Part shown: positions 12,050 through 23,990 of the stretch, one piece after another
Position numbering within the stretch: the stretch's first letter is position 1
How the letters are laid out: each line of letters opens with the position of its first letter
Source of the DNA: Hermatobates lingyangjiaoensis
Taxonomy: Eukaryota; Arthropoda; Insecta; Hemiptera; Hermatobatidae
Assembly (NCBI GenBank): GCA_026182355.1
Contig: JAPFBL010000240.1
Span: 248,001 to 312,000 of the forward strand
Reading direction: 5' to 3'
DNA: 64,000 bases
Notes under the pieces: model-generated
What the model was told of the DNA's origin: nothing
Database searches by the model: none
Seen by the model: the letters and a program-made list of their open reading frames with translations, nothing else
Program-made: the position numbers and the translations under genes

Positions 12050-13075
12050 ACAAGTTTGTTTTGAAAATACACAGGTGAAGCAAGTAGGTATTGTTAGCTG
12101 ATTTTAATTTCATTGAAGCATATGAATATATTGCGTATTTGACATCTTTGAAAAGGTGTTTCCAAGAGTTGAGGATGTACTATATATTAAGATAAATATT
12201 AAGAATAAATTAAGAATTTTTGTAAACGAACAATTCTCAGCCCTTAATATAAACAGGCAGGAAAAATAAAAAAACAAGTTCTTACGCTATATCATAACGA
12301 GGAAAGAACTTACAAGTTAATAAAGACAGTGATCAGTGATGAGGAAGCAGTGCATTATCCAACTGAATTTCTTGACTCTGAATTTATTTCTCCTCGACTG
12401 CCTGCTCATGAGTAAAAACTTAAAGTAGGAGCACCAATCATGCTGCAATTTAGTATCAGCAACAAATTTCATGTTACGAAACGTGAGTGCCCCAAAACTC
12501 TTCAACGGGACACGACTCTGAGTTCGTGCACTGCACAGATATGCTATAGAGGCGGACATCATGTCTGTATGTGGTATTGGGCAGTCTGTGTGTATACCAC
12601 CCATACCATTGATTCCAAGCCACTATCTATTTCCGTTGAAACGATTGCAAATTTCCTGTCAGAGTCTATTTAACATTGACGTTAACTAAGTCGCAAAGAG
12701 AAACTTTATCTTTTTCTCACATGGTCAACTGTAGTTTACTTGCTCATGAGTCTGAGGTTCGTACTGTTTGTTCTTCCATGAACCTGAAGGACAGACAGCT
12801 AATATATTGTATACAGAGGCATTTGTTTAACACTGTACTAATAATGATATTTTCTACTATTCTATAATTTCCGATTATAGTATTAGTATAATACTAATAT
12901 AGTATTTTAGAATACCAAGAATGCTTTTTTACAGGAAAAATAAATTAAAATACATTTGAATTTAGTCCCGAATAACACTCTCGGGACTACCGAGGTTCGT
13001 AAATACGTTGTTGAAAAAATGAGCTAAAAACTAAGGTTTTAGAGTTAAGAAGAACAGTTGAACCAATGCACATGG
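12050..13075. other. Non-coding stretch, nothing firm
   Basis: Moderate-complexity sequence at 12420-12680 is open on both strands for 77-95 codons, but neither product is recognisable. The rest is AT-rich. Confidence 0.5.
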
Positions 13076-13078
13076 ATA

Positions 13079-13089
13079 CACACACACAC

Positions 13090-13154
<65 letters not shown>
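13079..13154. repeat. (CA)n microsatellite
   Basis: A nearly uninterrupted CA dinucleotide tract. Confidence 0.97.
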
Positions 13155-13156
<2 letters not shown>

Positions 13157-13330
13157 CACATCACAATTGAACAATTGGTTCCATTCTAATTGAACTAATT
13201 AAAATTAAGTAGAACATTTATCCCGGCTAGTGATACCTTAGTCTTAGAAGATATAAAAATTGAATATTTTGTAAACCAAAAATATAAGTAAAAATTAACA
13301 CAAATTCAACTTTATAGTTCTATATACGTC

Positions 13331-13480
13331 CTAGGTGTGGTCAACTGGTAGTGCGCTGCCTATAGTGTTGAAGATTGATGGCTCTATCTAGACAAGGATT
13401 TATGTATTATTTATCTAGATAATTTATGTCAGATTAAGAATTCCCGCCCCCTCCTTCCACTGGATAAGGCGTAATACTGT
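13331..13480 (+). mobile_element. Possible tRNA-derived SINE head, second family
   Basis: An A-box-like TGGTCAACTGG near 13338 fits the pol III consensus. The B box position holds only a degraded gattgatggctc. The tail is unlike the main SINE family here. It could be a diverged SINE or chance. Confidence 0.4.
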
Positions 13481-15800
13481 AGGTTTTATATTTTTTTTTA
13501 AAAGTATTTCACCTTGTAGGTACTATCGTAGTTTATAAACGTTATAAAATATAACTAAACATAATATATTACTATTGATAAATAATGTAATAAAAAAAAT
13601 ATTTGTGAAAATATATTACTTATCCATAAACAACATAAATATTATGTTTATGATTGAATGATTTACAAATTTGTTGTATGTTTTTTTATGATGTCATGTA
13701 TGCTAGTGTTTGTTGTCATATATGTATTGCCATGTATATTACGATGGCATATCACGTGCGTATTGCGTTTTTATGTTCCTGTGTGAGATTGCGACTACCT
13801 AATTCACATTTGTACTCACACACTGACACATAACCATAACATACATACACACATCATATACCACACACACTCATACAAACACAAACATACATTGTGTCAT
13901 AACAAATATATTAATAATTTATTTTACTAGACTGAAACATTGAAATACAGTAATTTTACGAAATCATTTGCTTACAATATATTACAATTACAAAAAGAAT
14001 GAATACTAAAATGGATATTGGGTGAAAAGTTAATTTAAAACTTAATGAATGGTAAATATTGAAATACTACGTACAGAAACTCATACACTAATTAACTCAC
14101 AAACTCATATATATTTAGGTATATATAATTCTATTAATAATATATAATAAAAATGATGTCATATAATTTTGATACAAAAATATTTGTATGTACCTATCTA
14201 TATGTCAATATATAAATATATTGTTTAAAAAAAAACACACATACGAATCAATGATATTATATAAGCATATAAACAGTGATTTTAAATAATCAGAAAGAAC
14301 TAAAATCCTGAATATCAAAGAAATATTTGTAAGAATGTTTTTGATAATTGCAGTTACGAAAGAAATAAGAATTATTAATTAGAATAGTATTGTAGAACAA
14401 ATAAAACTTATAACTTAATCAATAGAGTCAGCAATATGCGTAGTTATTGTAAATATACTGATTAATCCTGTAAAATTCATAGCAACTATTATAGGGTGAT
14501 TGTGCAAATGTATAGGGAGATAATCTATGAATCGCTAGTCGAGTTGGGAGGGTGCATGCCATTATCAGTTAGGCCCCTTGGGCTGGACAGTATTGGGCTA
14601 GATAAAGCCAACAATAAAACAGTGAACTCGACAAGCTTGAGATAACCAAGACTGGATTGCCTGCCAATAGCGAATCTAAACTATGGCCAGAGTTTGAATT
14701 GTCTTCGACAGAACCGAGCAGGGCTTGTCAAATGGTATACAGCCCCTAAAATGCATTCATCAGTGCCTTTGTATTACATCGTATCCCTCCATCTATCAAA
14801 TTAATGTAAAATAGATGCTATTGCTAGTTGATAAACTGATATATATTACTGTACTGATCGTTTAATATGCTAATATACCAGCCTCACTTTTCATGATAAG
14901 CTTTTAATTTTTCTTGATTTTTCTTTTTAAATAAAACTACAAAATTGCCAATATAATATAAAATATACTTTACTATACATTATAAAAAGCTTACAATTCA
15001 TAATGACATTTAAACCTGATCACAAGATTCGGAGGCTTGAAAAACGTAGTATTTTTTTTTGTTTCCTGTTCTAACACACACAATTATAGGCTGCAGTCAA
15101 GGTATGGCTCATTTTTGATATATCACTCATTAACGATAGAAAAGATATATTACTGGCAGAGGGAGGGGGGAGGGCCAACAGCACTCTCTTTTTGTCACCA
15201 ATCCAAATATTAATTATGCCCAATGTTGCTTAATATTAGTGATTTAAGAGGAACCAATGTAGTTAATATGGCTATCATGGGTACATCACACTACGATGAA
15301 GGGCGTTGCAAGTAAGTGTTGCACACTCATCCATCAATCTTTATAGATGAAACCAAACATTATCTATAAGAACAGCTTTTATATGGTCGTAATATGTTAT
15401 GTAATAAGATAGGGCTGTATTATTTTCCTGTTTAATGAAATATACCTGTTTGCTTGCTAGCCAACAAAAACTTTTGGCTGTTGGGCCATTAGGGGACCAG
15501 TAAAGATGAGATTCTTCGTATAGTTGGCTGGAATGTTGAGAGGAGGTCAAAACTGAGCAAGTTTTTAGGTGTTGGGCATCCATTAGACACTCTAGGATTG
15601 ATAGAACATCAATGCAGTGCAGATGTTTGCCTGGGTAGTCTTGACAAATCTTCATACGGACGTTGTCAACACAGCTTTGGGTCGATAGGACTTTGAGATG
15701 TTAGGCTATCCCAGCTGTTGCCAGCAGCCAGTGTAGCAAGCCGCTGTTTCTGCCATTGTTTGATTGTTAAGAGATATGTCCTTTTGATACTTAAGCGATT
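13481..15800. other. AT-rich stretch with one higher-complexity patch
   Basis: CA-rich degenerate sequence lies at 13800-13895. A higher-complexity block at 14510-14790 has no ORF and may be conserved non-coding DNA. The 104-codon minus ORF near 15341-15655 has no recognisable domain. Confidence 0.5.
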
Positions 15801-15807
15801 GTAAGCA

Positions 15808-16405
15808 GTTTGGTGCCCCAATCTAAAGTACATGCGATCCGTGCGGAAGGATGGATGATACAGGGGTTACTGTATTATGAACGGAGCCTCAAGGGTACCA
15901 GGCGACCCCGTTGAGTAAATAGCCTTACTCCGGTATGCGGTGCTCTGCTGGAGCGGACAAAATACCACCGATAGAGATACAGTAATTTTCCTCTGTCTGA
16001 TACTAAAGAGAAGGAAGTTCGGAGACCATCCTCCGGAAGCACAGAAGATCCAAAAGCGCTAACTAGTGGGAGCCAACCTTCCACAAGTGTACGTAAGGAC
16101 CGGAAGAAAATTGTCCCAAAGAAGGAACAAGGAAGTTACTTCTCCCGAAACTTAGGGAGCTTGAATGTGCATTACCAATGATGGTTTACGCAGATTCTGC
16201 AAAAAAGAGGAAGAAACACCGTTGCACCTGCTGACTGGCTATAAGGAAACTTTTCTGCACAGAGGTAGGTGCTTCGGGACACTCAACAAAACCATAGAAA
16301 AACCTTTACGTGCTGAGCTTCTTGCAGGCGTTGAAGCTAACTGCTGGGGTTCTTTTGTACAGAAGAGGGGAAGTACAATAGGTTTTTTTTAAGACGTTAT
16401 ATCAT
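15808..16405 (+). mobile_element. Internally deleted LINE copy 1, 5' truncated
   Basis: This copy contains the downstream part of the 5' module (acggagcctcaag, then cttactccggtatgcgg, then ctaactagtggga) fused near 16155-16180 to the LINE C-terminal module (CRFCKKEEETPLHLL type). The fusion point is the same as in the 21.5- and 59.6-kb copies. It begins abruptly at about 15808 relative to those copies, which indicates 5' truncation. The C-terminal module is open at 16165-16392. Confidence 0.75.
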
Positions 16406-17326
16406 TGCCAGTGATGCCTACATGGCTTGACATTCATTGGAACTTTAAATCCTACCTATGGCTCTGAAGGATATTGGTAGGATTACTAGTGAAATTCTCA
16501 CATCCAATTAAATCAGAAGGGTATTCTACAAGAAGTTCTAAAGGCTAGAGTATTTGTTGAATATAAGCAAATTAATTCATAAAACTGTAATAACGTATTT
16601 AGTATGTTTTTAAAGATGTTGAAACCAAATCTTTTTAAATTTAATTAAACATATTATTAAATCTGGTTTTGTTCTGTTATATATTATATAATGAAAGTTC
16701 AGGCAATCCAAAAAATATTAACAAGTTTTATTTTGTAAGGTTAGAGTGTAAAAATAATTCTATTTATCAAAACAAGCAATTACAACTGATAGTAGTTTAC
16801 TTCTATATTACTTCTTAATAATAAAGAATTAAGAGAGTACACAATTTTATAAAACGATTTGAATAAAAAAATAGATAAGTAGTACTAAAATGTTGTTGTA
16901 ATGACATCATGCAAAAAGATTTCTTGGAAAAATGACATAGATCTGATTCTTGCGAAAATCATCCCCTAAAACCTAACGGTAGTATTTAATTAGTACCAAA
17001 CTTCTATCTCTAACAACATAGAATTACCATGTAAGTATGTTGACACCAACTTTTTGTTAATCAATGAGTGTAACCACATTGCATTGTCCACCTCGGATAA
17101 CCGTCTATTATTAATAATATTATAGGAAATGGCAAGCTATCCAGGGTCCTGATATTCTAGTTTCAGTGTTGTGTATTTAATGAGATATATACAGCTCCAA
17201 AGTTACAGTTTTGTATTATATATATTCAAGATGTTAATTTTCATTGTATTTGTAAGAGGATTTCAAAAGATACTTTTGTTCAGTTTTGAAGTAGAGTAGG
17301 TAAGAAAAATAAACAGAAGACCTTAC

Positions 17327-17436
17327 CTACACCTGCTTGGCTTGAATAGCTTGACAGAAGTAGAGGAGAAGAAAGGAATCTCTGGGCAGGAGTCAATAAG
17401 GAGTTCATATTGTGGAGAAGGCAAGGTTCCTAACAC
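17327..17436 (-). other. Candidate 110-nt exon (splice signals only)
   Basis: On the minus strand a TTTCACAG acceptor precedes position 17436 and an AG/GTAAGG donor follows 17327. The 110 nt between are open in one frame and less AT-rich than their surroundings. The peptide is not recognisable and no partner exon was found. Good splice-site matches also occur by chance, so this is only a candidate. Confidence 0.2.
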
Positions 17437-18734
17437 CTGTGAAATGGGAGGGCGTGAGGGGTCGCGTGCCTTCACCCCCGCACCAGCTGCTCCTTTGTCT
17501 GAAGACAGTTCTTGACGAGTCGGCCAGCTTCTCACCTATCGCTCACCGCACCTACCGCACTTCAAACCCAACAAATACCTTCAAATCAATGTCTTTCTTA
17601 TATAGAATTGGACATATCAACAATAATTGTAAAAATAGTTTAAAAAAAATGCATATTCCACTAGCAACATTTTTGTACTTGGGTTCCACTTCCAAATAGA
17701 ACTGGACTAAACTCCAGTATTATCCAGTATTTTTATTAAATTCAGAACGACTGTACTTGTACGTTACAAAAAGACTGTAGAACGGAATTTACAGTCCAGT
17801 ATTGTTTATAACCTGGCGATAGTGAAAAAGTTTTATTATCTGCCCTCGTACCAGGTTATTGTGTTCTCCACTGGCAGTGCCATGATTTTGGTTAGTTGTA
17901 CTCATGTTTAACTACTTTTTCTGGTGTTTCTTCAATATCAAAACTTTTTAAAGTCTGATTTGAGTAGCAAAATTTTGTATATTTCTTTACGAAAATATTA
18001 TATTGTTCGACTGTAGTACTATTATTTTGTGTATACAGCCTCTAGTATCAACTATTTTTTGCCGAATTCATTCAGTACCACGAAATTTTGAAGTCCAGTC
18101 AGAATACAAAGATATTGTGTAGACAGTCTTAGTTTAGAGATTTTGGTAACCCTTACCCGTTACTAAGATTTTTGTGAAATTTAGTTTTGATGAGAAATGG
18201 TTACAGTCAATCTATTAATATTTTTTTTTGTACACCGACTCCAGTTTCAATTCAATTATATCTATCATTCTATGATTTTAATACCTCATTAATCACTATA
18301 ATAAACGGATCACAACAAAAGTATAAGTAAACACAAACTTTACCATAAGTAAACATAGTATCAAACTTCCAGACAAATAAACATAAACATAAACATAAAC
18401 AGACAAAAACCTTTTATTTTAAGAAACCTATGCTGATTTCAAGTATCCAAATAAGAACCACCTCGGGTTCTAATTTTTCTTACAATATCTTTATATAAGT
18501 TTCAATTATATATTTTTTTCGGTTTCCCATTTTCAATTTTAGTTATGTTTTCATAAATAACTATGGACTTATGAGATTAGAATACCTCATACAAATTTCC
18601 AGTAGAAAAAGTTCTTATATTAGCTATGCTTTGCAACTATAAGTTACAGAAAGACTTAAATAAGTGAATACAAGTTCAATGATACATTAGCTTTCTGTAA
18701 AAGTTATTACATTATTACATGCATATGATTTTTT

Positions 18735-18905
18735 TGTTTTTCAATATTCACCCTTATCGGTTTTCACCATTAGGGCTGATCTAGGGATGGAAAGTTTGGC
18801 TCATTTATTTGTTGGCATACATTTTAGTCATTGACAAGCAACATTCACCGGTTGATTCTACATTAGAACTTCAAAAATTTTGCCTAATTCAAATGAATTT
18901 AGAAC
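18735..18905 (-). mobile_element. 3' half of the tRNA-SINE family
   Basis: On the minus strand this matches the body and tail of the full-length SINE at 28833-29164. It includes the aaattttgaagttctaatgt block and the ggctcatttatttgttgg block (complement). The tRNA head is absent. Confidence 0.6.
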
Positions 18906-20476
18906 AGAGACCTTGGTGCATCGTAAAGACTTGGGATCGATGTTCTTAACATCCTCTTTAAGGAAAGACGTCGTCAGTTTTTTTTTTACTACCAGTGTGA
19001 AAAGAGCGAAAACGCGATATCCCAATCAAAAGACGAGTACACAAGCAACTCGGTTACCCTGGCTCTACCTGATATGTAATTGTAAATATCTATAAAACTG
19101 GTAACATGTTTTTACAAAACTGTCACTATGTATTTCTTGAGTTAAAGATTATGTTTATTTCAATAAGAATATACTTTCTCAAATTGTATTTCAACATATT
19201 TTGTTTGTCACAATTATCTAATATTTTACACTCTTTTTTTTGCTGTTTATTATGCAATGCTAAAATTTGATGTTATTAAAACTTATTTGTAAGTGTTCAG
19301 GTATTCAGAATAACTTTAGAATCAACATTTTGTTGGGATATTTGTGTTGATTTATAATTAGCGGTATATATCCGCCTTGCTTTGATCAGTTCCTGATATA
19401 AAAAGATTGAACCTCGTAGGCAATAGAATAACCTTAACGATTTCTCTGTATATCATTGTTTCCAGTACGTAAAAAAGTTCTATCCATTAATGATAACCTT
19501 AATCTTGAAAGACATTACCTGTGACTGAAAGAAAATGGAATAGTGGATAAATCTAATAATGTAGAGCTGAAACAAAAAGAAGCTGAGAATAAGATTGAAA
19601 ATTGAGTCTACTTCGTCTAATGTACTTTTATTTTCAAATATTTATAAACGTTTCATTTATTAAAATGATTTCAAAAAAATCAAAATTCTTACACAAAATT
19701 TGTTGCATTAACAACAATAAATTTTTTTTTTTTTTTTATGAGAGATCTATATAAGTATCCGATTTTACTTTCTTCTAATTTGTTTTTTATTTAAGCAATA
19801 TTAGTGTTTTACTATAAATTCAGAATTTTAGTGAATCCATTATGCCAAATATTTTTGGGTATAGTAAATATGTTTAAATTGCATAACCTCTGATTTAATG
19901 GAGTTAAATCATTCTCTTTCAAATGAACTACTTTTGCAAATAACAAAGTTTGCCCTTCTAAACCGAAAAATCCCGTGAGAACATTTCTCCCAGTCCCACA
20001 CACAAGTTCTTAAGAGTTGAAGAACATCTGTTCACAAGTAGAGAATAATAGAGTGTCAAAGTGGATGACAGATGGAGTCAGGCTTAAATGAGTTTCAACC
20101 AGACAACGCCTTCTCCAAGGGCCAAATACTTGTTATGATGAATGAACTAAAACGCCTTTCATCTGCTTTCGATTTAAAAGAAAGTTTTCTGAAAACTGTT
20201 GGTTTAAGACTTTTTAAAATTTCCAGGAAGTACAAAATCATTTCTATCATTTTTACCTATTTCTTCTAAATTATATTTTAACTCTTTTTATTCAACGTTT
20301 TACCTATGTTATTAGTATAAAGCAGTCCATTTTTAACTAATAAACATAAAAAATCATGTCATCTTTTTTTTATATAAACAAGAATGTAATAACGGTATAT
20401 AACATACATATATTTAGCAAGTTTTAAAGTAAATATATAAAAATAAAGATCTTTGACTAAACAACAGTAAGAAATG

Positions 20477-20520
20477 TTACTAGATCTTTCAACAAAAAAC
20501 ATATAGTCTTCATCAAAGTC
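20477..20520 (-). ncRNA. Hammerhead-like motif, AGATCT group, degraded
   Basis: On the minus strand: GACT, core TTGATGA, a loose stem II beginning AGAC, GAA, the palindrome AGATCT, then AGT. One base appears lost at the cleavage position compared with 56702-56744. Confidence 0.45.
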
Positions 20521-20760
20521 TCTCTCCGAGTATCATCACTCGCTTAGATTGAATGATTTCGCTTTGCTGAACTTCTTACTGTGGTTTAGATGTCGATGCA
20601 TAGATATATTCGTTAAACTAAATGCGATCCAGCACGACAGATTACACTTAAATAAACTGTGACACATAGAAAGAACCTTTTTCATCTTTCTTTCTGTATC
20701 ACAGTAGATTTTAATTGTATATATATATATTTGTAAATTTAGGGAGCAATCCTTCTTTTA

Positions 20761-20898
20761 TGCATGTTTTGTTGAACGACCTTTGTACTGTGGCATGAAT
20801 CAATTTCATAGTCGATCTTTCAAAGGTGAGAAAACTTGAAAGATCGACTATGAAATTGATTCATGCCACAGTACAAAGGTCGTTCAACAAAACATGCA
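20761..20898. repeat. Perfect 62-bp inverted repeat
   Basis: Arms 20761-20822 and 20837-20898 are exact reverse complements around a 14-bp loop. The arms open with tgcatgttttgttgaacgac. A (TA)n tract follows. It carries no hammerhead core that I can find. Perfect arms imply recent origin or gene conversion. Confidence 0.95.
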
Positions 20899-20983
20899 TA
20901 TATATATATATAAAACAATATTTCACAATAAATACCTGAAATAGCAATAAATGATCAAACCACAAAAAGAAATGCGAATAAAA

Positions 20984-21046
20984 GACTAAGATCTTTCAAC
21001 TGTAACAAGGTTACAGTTCTAAAACCCTTCGTCGTTGGGTTTTAGA
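20984..21046 (-). ncRNA. Hammerhead-like remnant, AGATCT group
   Basis: On the minus strand a 9-bp hairpin (AACTGTAAC with GTTACAGTT) leads into GAA, the palindrome AGATCT, T and AGTC. These match stems II and III and the 3' side of stem I in the 56.7-kb copy. The 5' core is rearranged by a second small hairpin, so it is inactive by this reading. Confidence 0.4.
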
Positions 21047-21109
21047 CTCTGCCTATGACTGCCTATGATTATAATTTTGTTTTAATATAAGCATGTTTAA
21101 TTTGAGTGA

Positions 21110-21147
21110 AATCTGATGATGACCTATGTGTAGGTCAAAAGGTTGTT
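21110..21147 (+). ncRNA. Hammerhead-like motif with canonical CTGATGA
   Basis: Core CTGATGA lies at 21113-21119. One unpaired T precedes a perfect 6-bp stem II (GACCTA with TAGGTC, loop TGTG). AAA replaces GAA, then AGGT stands where ACGT would be palindromic. A U17 and a weak three-base stem I (AAT with GTT) complete it. Two substitutions separate it from a full motif. Confidence 0.45.
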
Positions 21148-21492
21148 AGATTAATAATAGTAATTAAGTTTTATCTATGATTTTATAATTGTAATTTAGT
21201 TATAGTGATTAAAAATACAGTTAGTTAAGTATTTTAGTTTGGTGTAATCGACCTCACACTTTGGATTACAGTGAAATGTTCAGTGATAGTGCATTGTGAA
21301 TGTCTCTGGCTAATTTAATTTGGACATTAAGATAGTACTCAAATTTGAGGCTACCGGCAAGAGGTTAGTCAATTCAGAACCTGCTACAAAATTTAATACT
21401 ATATATATATATCACTCAAAATTCGAAAAAACGATCCAAACTGGACGCAAATCATATTAATTTGTTCATTACATATTTAGTCATTAATATAA

Positions 21493-21501
21493 CTACCGCA
21501 G
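21493..21501. other. Target-site duplication, left copy
   Basis: The 9-mer ctaccgcag is repeated at 22323-22331, on the other side of the internally deleted LINE. Confidence 0.7.
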
Positions 21502-22322
21502 CTTTTTTATTTTCATTTTTATTTTTTATATTTCAGGGTGACTATAGCAGGACGTCTTAAAAAAAAACTATTGTACTTTCCCTCTTCTGTACTAAAGTAC
21601 CCCAGCAGTTAGATTCAACACCTCCAAGAAGCTCAGCACTTTTACTGGTTACAGCGGTAAAAGTTTTTCTATGGTTTGTTAAGTGTCCCAAAGCACCTGC
21701 CTCTCTGCAGCAAAGTTGCCTTACAAGTTATCAGCAGGTGCAATGGTGTTTCTTCCTCTTTGCAGAATCTGCACAAACCATCATTGATAATGTCCATTCA
21801 GGCTCCCTATGTTTCGGTAGCTGAATCCTTTCTCCTTCTTCGGGATGGTTTTCTTCGGTGCACTTGTGGGAGATTGGTTCCCACTAGTTAGCGCTTTTGG
21901 ACCCTCTGCGCTTCCGGAGGATGGTCTCTGCTCTTCTTTCTCCTTATAGGGGAAAATCCCTGAAGCTCTATCGGTGGTATTTTGTCCGCTCCGGCAGAGC
22001 ACCGCATACCGGAGTAAGGCTATTTACTCAAGGGGGTCGCCTGGTGCCCTTGAGGCTCCGTTCATAATACAGAAACCCCTGTATCATCTATCGTTCGGCA
22101 CGGATCGAATAACACCTTAGATTGGGGCTGGGATAAAAGGAGGGGATTTGGGGATTAGAAAGGATGGGAAACAATGGTGGTCAGACCCAGTCCCTGATCA
22201 CCTTCTCCTCCTCTTCGTTTGTTCCTGCATATAGCAGGTTAACAGGGTAGCCTCGTGAAGGCCGAAAGTCGGAGTTGAGTGTTAGAGGCTATTAGAGGCG
22301 CTTAGTCACTCCCTTACTACCC
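21502..22322 (-). mobile_element. Internally deleted LINE copy 2, full length with TSD
   Basis: An element of about 821 bp on the minus strand. The 5' end (right side) begins GGGGTAGTAAGGGAGTG. A non-coding or ORF1-like 5' module of about 520 bp is fused at about 21790-21803 to the LINE ORF2 C-terminal module, then an A-rich tail runs to 21502. It is flanked by the 9-bp duplication ctaccgcag. No reverse transcriptase is present, so it must use another element's machinery. The closest known concept is small internally deleted elements derived from LINEs. Confidence 0.85.
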
Positions 22323-22862
22323 CTACCGCAGGTTACATATAACAGTTATTATTTTACCAAGTTAATATAATTGTTAAATTGGACAATATAAGCCACTATG
22401 TAATAAACTATACTAAGTTTGTTTATTAGATTGATTGCTTATTGTTGGATGTTTTTATTGAATTAATATTGATTTCATTACGTATAGGCTTATTTATCAC
22501 TATATCTCGTTATGATAAATGAGATGCCTACCAGCATTCAACCCTATTCATTTCTATGTCATGCACTTCCACTGCACAGTCTTCTAATGTACCCGCAGAG
22601 AGGTGCAAAGTTAATCTTGTCGAGAGAGTTGTTAGTCGATTCTAATATAAAATGAAAGCAATTAGAAATAAATAAACCTAGATATAATGGTCTCGGTCTC
22701 ACTGGTACCGTGTTTCACCAATTTTAATTTCTCTATGTTTCTTAATATAAATTCAACTTTATTTGTCAGTTTTGGATGGTATTTTCATCGAAAAAGTTCA
22801 TATATATGTACGTTTCACAGTACATTATAGACACAGAATAAAGGATATGAACACACTTACAG

Positions 22863-22895
22863 TCTCTAATTTTCGATTGAACAGTCATCAGGAGA
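22863..22895 (-). ncRNA. Hammerhead-like motif with CTGATGA and AATT
   Basis: On the minus strand: TCTC (stem I) pairs with GAGA, core CTGATGA, unpaired C, a poorly paired stem II region, GAA, the palindrome AATT, A17, then GAGA. Weak stem II is the main doubt. Confidence 0.45.
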
Positions 22896-23460
22896 GTAGA
22901 CAACACACATGTATATATATATATATATATAGTCCCTCACATGTAAGATGCTAGTAGATGGAACTTCGATTTTAAATTCTAATACATATGCACTACAGTT
23001 ACAGATATTGGACGCCATCTACATAAAAGAGAAATTCCCAGAGTTGAATTTGCAAGCCAGTGGCATGTTCGCGATACCTACTTCCAGAAACTTTGATACT
23101 AAAATTAATAAGAAAGAAGTGGCAGGTGGTTAACCTCCCGTACGCTAGGAGCGCTAGTGTGACATTATCTCTAACAATTGTTATCACCACGTGTGCGAAC
23201 GGCCTGTAATATATCTAGTCATAGTCTATTTTCTCTTTAGTATTATTTTGTGTTGTTATTTACCTGTTTTTATTTTCTTCTGCCTTAAGATGATTTACAA
23301 GGTCGAAAGCTTCTGTGTTTTCTTCTATAATTTAGTTATGGTTAGTCCTTAATATATGTTATCAGTTATTGGACTGTGTTATTGCCTCCAGTATGTCCCT
23401 GAAAAATTTATTATTTTCATTGCCTTTGCAGCATAGAAAAGCGATTAGAAAAAAGAACAA

Positions 23461-23515
23461 GTGCTGAAAAAAATCGTGAATGCAGAATCTGCTCGGCTAT
23501 TTAACAATATATATA
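23461..23515 (+). pseudogene. PLE N-terminal coding block, fragment
   Basis: Encodes KKIVNAESARLFNN and then runs into an AT tract. It is one of at least nine copies of this block in the window; fuller copies continue to LLPKYTNIY. By position and motif it fits the N-terminal region of a Penelope-like ORF. Confidence 0.5.
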
Positions 23516-23607
23516 TACGGTACTGTTTTCTTGACCACAAAATATTAACAAACACTTTTTCTTTTTCTCAGAGTTTGGTCAGGGTAAATATATGGAATCA
23601 CCTTTTT

Positions 23608-23645
23608 GCCGACGTTTCGTCTTTATTTCAAGACATCCTCAGGGC
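23608..23645 (-). ncRNA. Hammerhead ribozyme candidate, ACGT stem III
   Basis: On the minus strand: GCC (stem I), CTGAGGA core, unpaired T, a 5-bp stem II (GTCTT with AAGAC), GAA, the palindrome ACGT, C17, then GGC closing stem I. All conserved positions are met, with N7 = G. The four-base palindromic stem III would be most stable between two RNA copies. Confidence 0.7.
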
Positions 23646-23726
23646 TATAAACTAACAAAAAAAAAACTTGTTTCTAAAGTAGAAATGACAAATGTCCATT
23701 GTTTATTGTTTTTTTGTTAGTTTATA

Positions 23727-23763
23727 GCCCTGAAGATGTCTTAAATAAAGACGAAACGTCGGC
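23727..23763 (+). ncRNA. Hammerhead ribozyme candidate, inverted partner
   Basis: GCC 23727-23729, CTGAAGA 23730-23736, unpaired T, stem II GTCTT/AAGAC, GAA, ACGT, C17 at 23760, GGC 23761-23763. It differs from its partner at N7 and in the stem II loop, so the conserved parts are the ones the fold needs. Confidence 0.7.
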
Positions 23764-23837
23764 AAAAAGGTGATTCCATTTGATCTAAACTCCGTTTAAA
23801 GAAAAAGTGAATATATATATATATATATATATATATA

Positions 23838-23990
23838 ACACACTTTTTCTTTATCGAGGTTTGATCTAGCGTTAAACACAATTTTAAACCAACGTTTCGA
23901 TTATATTTGTAGCCCCAAAGATGTCTACAAGGATAGACGAAATGTTAGCTTAAAGGTGTTTGACGCCTTTGTCACGTCACTGTTTGACGC
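23838..23990. repeat. Degraded copy of the preceding inverted repeat
   Basis: It opens cactttttctttatcgagg and later has cctcgataaag in reverse complement. The plus arm keeps AGCC, gatgtcta...tagac, GAA and ATGT, but the core reads CCAAAGA (23911-23950), so the ribozyme should be dead. Confidence 0.65.

Larger units (their letters stand above)
16410..20470. other. AT-rich stretch, mostly featureless
   Basis: Apart from the candidate exon at 17327-17436 and the SINE tail at 18735-18905, I see no gene. Short aaacat repeats occur at 18300-18420. Confidence 0.5.
23553..23809. repeat. Inverted repeat with hammerheads on both arms
   Basis: The left arm (23553 to about 23669) and right arm (about 23709-23809) are close reverse complements, opening cactttttctt and ending gaaaaagtg. 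Both contain a complete hammerhead-like motif. A more degraded copy of the same structure follows at 23838-23990. Confidence 0.9.

Noticed and set aside
15341..15655. 104-codon minus ORF
   Set aside because: Protein-like in parts but not recognisable and without splice or repeat support.
21781..22002. Separate small gene inside the internally deleted LINE
   Set aside because: It starts at GTG rather than ATG and spans the module junction; a homologous frame at 59870-60100 reflects copy identity.
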